Below are positions 58,690 through 64,000 of a stretch of DNA of 64,000 nt, in pieces; position 1 is the stretch's first letter, and the number at the start of each line of letters is the position of its first letter. The notes below the pieces were generated by a model. It saw only the letters and a list, made by a program, of their open reading frames with translations. It had not been told where the DNA came from and did no database searches. Origin of the DNA: Camellia lanceoleosa (Eukaryota > Streptophyta > Magnoliopsida > Ericales > Theaceae). The stretch lies in the NCBI GenBank assembly GCA_025200525.1, contig CM045763.1:66723018-66787017 (forward strand), read 5' to 3'. A program made the position numbers and the translations under genes.

Positions 58690-59289
58690 GTTTAGGTTGG
58701 GTTCTTAAATAATGTTACGCCTACCTAGCTAAGGAAATAATAGAAAATTATTCAATAATTTTGAAAAATTATTGTGACACGTAATATTCTAATCAATGAG
58801 ATTGTGTGAAAAGAAATGGATGTAATTGATTTTATCTTGCACTCAACTGATCAAAGTAAGTTAAGACGAAACTATTTATTTTGTGATTATTGCTCGTATT
58901 AGTTCAATAGCATCACATCAGCATTGTCGAGTGGTGCGCTCTGAAACTAATGAATAATTATTAATAAAAATTAAAAAAATAGAAGGATTAATTACTCTTA
59001 TCACCTTTGCATTTTTCATTGAAATTTTATCTTGGTCTCTTCACTTTCAATCATGATAGTCAACCATTTACATTTCAAGTGATATTATATAAATGTCATT
59101 CTTTTGTTTACTTGTGGTTAGTGGGGTATGACAAAAAGTGACACATGAATAATACATGATATTTTTCTATTATATAATTAACATGAGATCTTGATAAAAT
59201 TACAAAAACATATATGCCTTAAAAAAAATGTCATATGTGACTCATGCCCAAATTTTCATCAATCTCATTAACAATAAGTAAATAGAAAG

Positions 59290-59797
59290 TGTGGGGATAT
59301 ATTTTCTGAGTACCAACACGTGGCAAGGTGTGAGGCGTGTCGGTAGAGGTGTCACGTGTCAGAATGCCGAGGTGATCTCGGCTAGGCCGAGGTTATCTCC
59401 GAAGATATCGGAATCCGAGATAAGTGGATGAGGGACAAGAGTCCTAGAATAAAGAGGGAACTCAACCTAGATATGGACAAGAGTCCTAGATTAGGAGAAG
59501 ACTTCAGTTTGGGTAAAGATAAGACTCTTAGAGAGTTTATCCTAATCCCACTGGGAGTCCCAGATTAGCAGTAATCCTGAGTCCATTGGAGTTAGGCTCT
59601 CACTGGGACTGGGATTGAGTTGGCTATAAATAAGAGGCACCCCCATGGGTCTAAGGTATACTTTTAATACTAAAGCTTGTGAGTTTAGTACTTGATTATC
59701 TTTGAGAGATATACTGACTTGATCGTCGGAGTGCCCTCGGGTGAAAGAACCACCATCGGAAACTTCTCTTTTTGTGCAGGACAGCAGGGTGCCATCT
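59290..59797 (+). mobile_element. LTR of the same Tat family as 31432-31947
   Basis: It starts TGTGGGGATATATTTT, matching the 3' LTR start of the Tat element. It shares CAACACGTGGC, GAGGTGATCTCGGCTAGG, TATCTTTGAGAGATAT and GACTTGATCGTCGGAGTGCC with it. A TATA box (TATAAATA, 59625-59632) is preserved here but decayed or deleted in the other copies. Similarity stops after CTTTTTGTGCAGG (about 59780), so the 3' end is truncated or divergent, and no clear target duplication is found. No internal sequence is attached. Confidence 0.82.
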
Positions 59798-62028
59798 ATT
59801 TTCATATTACAATTGATTGGAAGTGTAAGAGATTAATTATCACAATTAAAAATAAATAAAGTCCATGATAAAATTTTAATAAAAATATGAAAATGGTAAA
59901 TGCAATTAACCCAAGATAAATAAATAAATAAAATGAAAAATATCACATCAATGAGATTTTTAAAAAATTATTATAAATTAGTGAAATTTTATATACATAT
60001 TAATAATTAAAATTATAAATTTTTTTATGTAATAACCGTAAAGACAAATTAATGGGTGTGTACTATCATTTGTTTGCCATGCAATAAGTGAACAAACACA
60101 GACAAAATTGGCATCAATCTAACCAATTAAAAGCTGTTCCTGTCACAATTAAAACTTGGAAAGAGAGAGAGAGAGACAGAGAGAGGAGAGAGAGGGGAAT
60201 CACGTGGTTATCATGTGATACCAACGAGGCCATGAGTCCCTAACACTGGACCATGAACCCGCACGGTTAGCACAACATGCCAGCCCACATCCCAACAAAC
60301 TATTTTTGTTTTATTTCTCTAATAATATTTGTCGCCAAAAAATTGGAGTATAATTTTGAAACTTGACCCATCATTGTGGCGTAGAATTGTAAAAATACTA
60401 CAATCACATCATTATGCGTGTGTTTACGTATAAAAATTCTATTTAAAAATTATTTTTTACTATTAAATCATCTAATATTTACAATTATTGGATCAATTAC
60501 TTTTTTTTTCTTTTTATAAGAAACACAAACAGAGATATATAAAATGAATAGATTGAACCTTCGTTTGGCATGTCAAAAAGTTTAATTTTTTTACTATTTT
60601 AGTCATAAAAGACACAATATGCTGAAAAGTTAATAAGACAAAATGTCACATCTAAATTATAATCATTTCATTTTTTTTTTACAAAAATTATAAAAATCAA
60701 AAAATTTATCCAAACGAGACTTTTTAATTTCAGACTAAAATAGTCAAAAAAAATTAATCCACATTCTAAATGAAACCTAAATCATCAAAATAAGACTTTT
60801 TGTAAATTCCACCTATCCAAACAATATCATTCAGTCCAGTCCAAATTTAGTAAGAGAGAATCATTTCCCAATCAATAAATTAACTTGTAATGTAGGGCAA
60901 GGACCACCTAAAAGGCAATTGAATGCGACATAACTAGCTACATTGTGTTAATATATGTAGATAAAGTGATTAATTAATGGAGTCAAGGTTCGAGGTGGGT
61001 GGTGAGGAATCAGTGGAGATTCTGAACCACCCAGTTGTGTTTGGAGTTTGAAGGGGTTTATTGGGTTCTGATCTGAGTTAATTTTCAGTGATTGTTGAGT
61101 TTTTGTATAGATATGTGTGGAGTCAAATAGTACTCCTTCAATTAATTCATTGTCTTTAAAAAAAGGTCCCCCCATTTGGGATTTTCGTACACTTAGGTTC
61201 CCAGAGAGGTCCCCTATTTGGAGGTGTGTTCAATGCATGTATGTTGTACTCCTCATCTTTGATCTTATCCACAAATTTTACTCTCTTAAAAGTGAAAAAT
61301 TATTTAATAATTTCATAATACTACTTGATTATATTTTAAGTAAATCATTAAGAAAAATAGTGTACCTCAAATATTTTATTAAATCTCTCATATGGGGTGA
61401 GATTCACACAAATTCACATATGTATGGGTCCCATACCCATGTGAGAGGTTTGACAGAATATTTAAAGTCTCTGACATAAATCTGATCATCAATTACTTAG
61501 CTCTCATCCTATTCCCCCATCCCAAACATAAATCGTGAACCCTATCTCTCTTTACTAATTAACACCTTACAGAGTATCACATGTTCAAATTCCGAAAATA
61601 CTGAATAATCACCCATTAAAAGTTGAGTTAACTTCAAGATACAGTGATGATAGAGAGTACTAGAGTTGGAGCTCTAATGTTAATCCTAGTAATGTGGTAA
61701 TACATAAAAAAAATAATAATATTATTATTACAAGTCAAAATATCAAATCATAAAATAGAACCCACCTCTAAAATTCTTCATTTATAGATCTCAAATATTT
61801 TTGTTCAAGATATAACCTCAATGAATATACTCCAAAAATAAAAAAATAAAAACCCAATGCCAATTCAGCTAGGGATGGCACCGGTAAGTTGGCTTCTAAT
61901 GTTCTATTTTAGTCCCATATCATATTGGGGCGGGACAAATTAAGGAGGTGGCAAGAGCAAGGCAGGCTGGGAGTGGATTAATTTTTACATCTTAAGTTTT
62001 CCCCCCACACATTTATTTTGATTGTCTT
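59798..62028. other. Non-coding stretch
   Basis: No gene supported. It includes a GA tract (60161-60196), a MITE-family copy (about 60560-60780, TTCGTTTGGCATGTCAAAAA to CTAAATGAAACC) and AT-rich sequence. ORFs at 60948-61175 and 61117-61479 overlap on opposite strands and match nothing I recognise. Confidence 0.5.
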
Positions 62029-64000
62029 TCTTTTTTTTTTTTTTGGGTACAACGGAATTAAAAACAGCAAAGGAGGAACTAAGTCCTCATCCTACCCAAA
62101 CCTATTACATCAGCAACAAGCAACTCTCTTAGCTCAGCTGGTGGATCACTCATCACCAGTATGTCTTCAGGTTGATTAGCTCCCATTTTTGCCAAAAAAT
62201 CAGCACACAAATTGCCTTCCTTCCATACATGTTGCACAGAGCAATCACACCCCCTGAGAAGAATCTGGGCATCCTCCACCAGGTTCTTGAAAGGGCATCT
62301 GTCCCCTGGTTTTTCTTGGAGCAGTTTCACTACCTGTTCGGCATCGGTCTCGATCATGACTTGGTTCATTCCTTTTTGTAGAATGATAGTCAACCCTTTG
62401 TATCTGACCCACAATTCAAACTTCTAGACTGGTTCCACTTTGCAATTTTCCATAGTAGCCACACACCCAAGTTCCTCTTTCATCTCTGATTAGGCCCCCA
62501 AATCCTCCATCGCCACCAACTCTTCTGTTGCCATCCGTATTTAATTTTAGTCTACCTGTAGGTGGAAGACACCAATTAATAATTCTGAATGCAGGTCTGG
62601 TCTTGGAGATAGAATGAAGGAATGCTTGGTTAATCTCTCTTGAGTAATCCAAAATAAATTTAAAACTATCTTGACATGGGGTAGATTTTTGTTCAAAAAC
62701 CATTAAATTCCTATTCTTCCAAATTTTCCATAAGGAAATAGTAAAAACAGATTGCCAAGAGATGGTGTCGTTAAAAAGTTTTTTGTTTTTAGCATTACTC
62801 TTGAGCCATTCCAACCAAGGCATCTTCATCATATCCCGGTACCAATTTTTATTACAAATAGCTAGCTACACTTCCTTTGCTTTGAAACAGTCCCTGAAGA
62901 GTTGTGACATATCCTCTACCCCACAACAATTTGGGCATTTAGGATCATCAGTCAAACCCCTTTTTAATCTCATATGATTAGTAAGCAGTTTCCCATGGAA
63001 CACAGTCCAAAGGAAGCCTTTGAGTTTTTGGGGTATTCGCATCCTCCATAACCAATTCCAATCCTCCTCAGTCTCAGTCTCACCAAGGATGAGGTTATAC
63101 ACAGATGAAACATTAAAGGAACCAGCAGGTGATCCCTTCCAGTGGGGACTATCCATCTCCAAAATATCAGGAGAAGGATTATTCAAGATCAAAGATGCAA
63201 TATTTGGAGTACATAAACTGTGAACTTTGGACTCATTCCAACTACCATCAGAATTAAGCAGCTCACTCACATTATTATCCACATTACAATTATTCTGTAA
63301 GTTTTGGTTAGTATTGGATTCAAGCTCCATAAAAGCCTTGTCTCCACACCACCAATCCTTCCACACATTCACATTGTTTCCATTACCAACAATCCATTTA
63401 ACACCCTTTCTGAGGATGTAACAAGTTTTCATGATACCTCTCCAAACATGAGAGGCTCTTTTGTTGTTATACCAATCATACAGAGAGGTGCCTCTCAAGT
63501 ATTTGGTTTTGAGCAACTCACACCACATAGCACCTTTGTTACAAAGCAGGTTCCACCCTAGTTTAGTTAACAAAGCCAGATTTTGATCTCTGGCCTTTTT
63601 TATTCCCAGGCCACCCTGACTTTTCATTCTACACACATCCTTCCAATTCACAAGGTGGATTCTTTTTCTTTCCAAGGTGTCACCCCATAAGAAGTTCCTG
63701 TTCAGTCTGTCAATATCATTGCTTACTCTTTTAGGAATAAGCATAGTTTGCATGGTGTAGGAGGGTATGGCAGAGCTTACTGACTTAATGAGAGTAGCTC
63801 TTGACCATAGATCTTGAGTTGGACTTCCATCACCTTAATCTTCTGCATTTTCTCCAAGATGTCATGAAAATGTCTTCTATTAATTCTGCCATTAATGAGA
63901 GGGACACCCAGGTATTTCCCTAACTTCGGCGGTGAGGAGATACGCATTTGGTGCTCAACTCTTTAGCCCTTCTTACATCAACATTAGAGAAACAAACATC
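62029..64000 (-). pseudogene. LINE ORF2 3' portion (RT end, zf-RVT, RNase H), runs off the window
   Basis: On the minus strand, the end of RT (about 64000-63760) contains NVDVRRAKELSTKC and, in another frame, a GKYLGVPL-like segment, with frame breaks. The long open piece 63753-62866 has WKDVCRMKSQGGLGIKKARD and the zf-RVT cysteines (DPKCPNCCGVEDMSQLFRDC). Next come 62832-62416 (LKLNTDGNRRVGGDGGFGGLIRD, the RNase H start with its Asp) and 62414-62079 (VMIETDAEQVVKLL and GNLCADFLAKMGA, with two more catalytic Asp). A poly-A tail is seen as T's at 62032-62044. Few breaks suggest a fairly young copy. Confidence 0.92.

Noticed and set aside
60948..61479. Opposed ORFs of 75 and 120 codons
   Set aside because: They overlap on opposite strands, have no family match, and the longer one is Leu/Ile/Tyr-rich from AT-rich sequence.

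Overview
This window is nuclear DNA of a flowering plant, most likely a eudicot. It is AT-rich and gene-poor. Almost everything is nested transposable elements plus a broken endogenous copy of a plant pararetrovirus. I can support one host protein-coding gene, a four-exon Aux/IAA gene of the IAA29 type on the minus strand (46030-48823). No bacterial features, rRNA, tRNA genes or CRISPR arrays are present.

Layout. (1) 1-11303 is a rearranged endogenous caulimovirid. RT, RNase H and a viroplasmin-like ORF lie on the plus strand (1-5210). A second stretch lies head-on on the minus strand (about 11300 down to 5240): the region after the viroplasmin ORF, a leader/promoter region, a tRNA-Met-type primer site, small coiled-coil ORFs, movement protein and coat protein with zinc knuckle. 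The two parts share a 0.78-kb inverted repeat. A 1.94-kb solo LTR with a 5-bp duplication splits the viral RNase H. (2) 11304-31947 is one Ty3/Gypsy element of the Tat/Retand type: 5' LTR remnant, gag, protease, RT, RNase H, a second (archaeal-type) RNase H, integrase, 94-bp tandem repeats, an antisense spliced ORF and the 3' LTR. Three further insertions, each apparently a solo LTR and each flanked by a 5-bp duplication, sit inside it (14119-17645, 19099-21646, 27979-31124). (3) 31948-42586 is an old segmental duplication. Copies A and B of the same non-coding sequence each carry their own private MITE, MULE or hAT insertions, so each serves as the empty site for the other. (4) 43019-45380 is a non-autonomous hAT element with a 5'-truncated LINE inserted in its very end. 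(5) 46030-48823 is the Aux/IAA gene. (6) 49000-62030 is non-coding with MITEs, a foldback element, a 129-bp tandem duplication, a tRNA-derived SINE with a 17-bp target duplication, a second LTR of the Tat family and a possible reverse-oriented LTR. (7) 62030-64000 is the 3' part of a second LINE, running off the window.

How parts relate. The retroelement proteins are all interrupted by stops and frameshifts, so the large Tat element, the viral copy and both LINEs look immobile. The only long uninterrupted viral ORF is the 245-aa viroplasmin-like one. Nesting gives a relative order of events: virus before the solo LTR at 1454, Tat before its three inserts, duplication A/B before its private inserts, and hAT before LINE.
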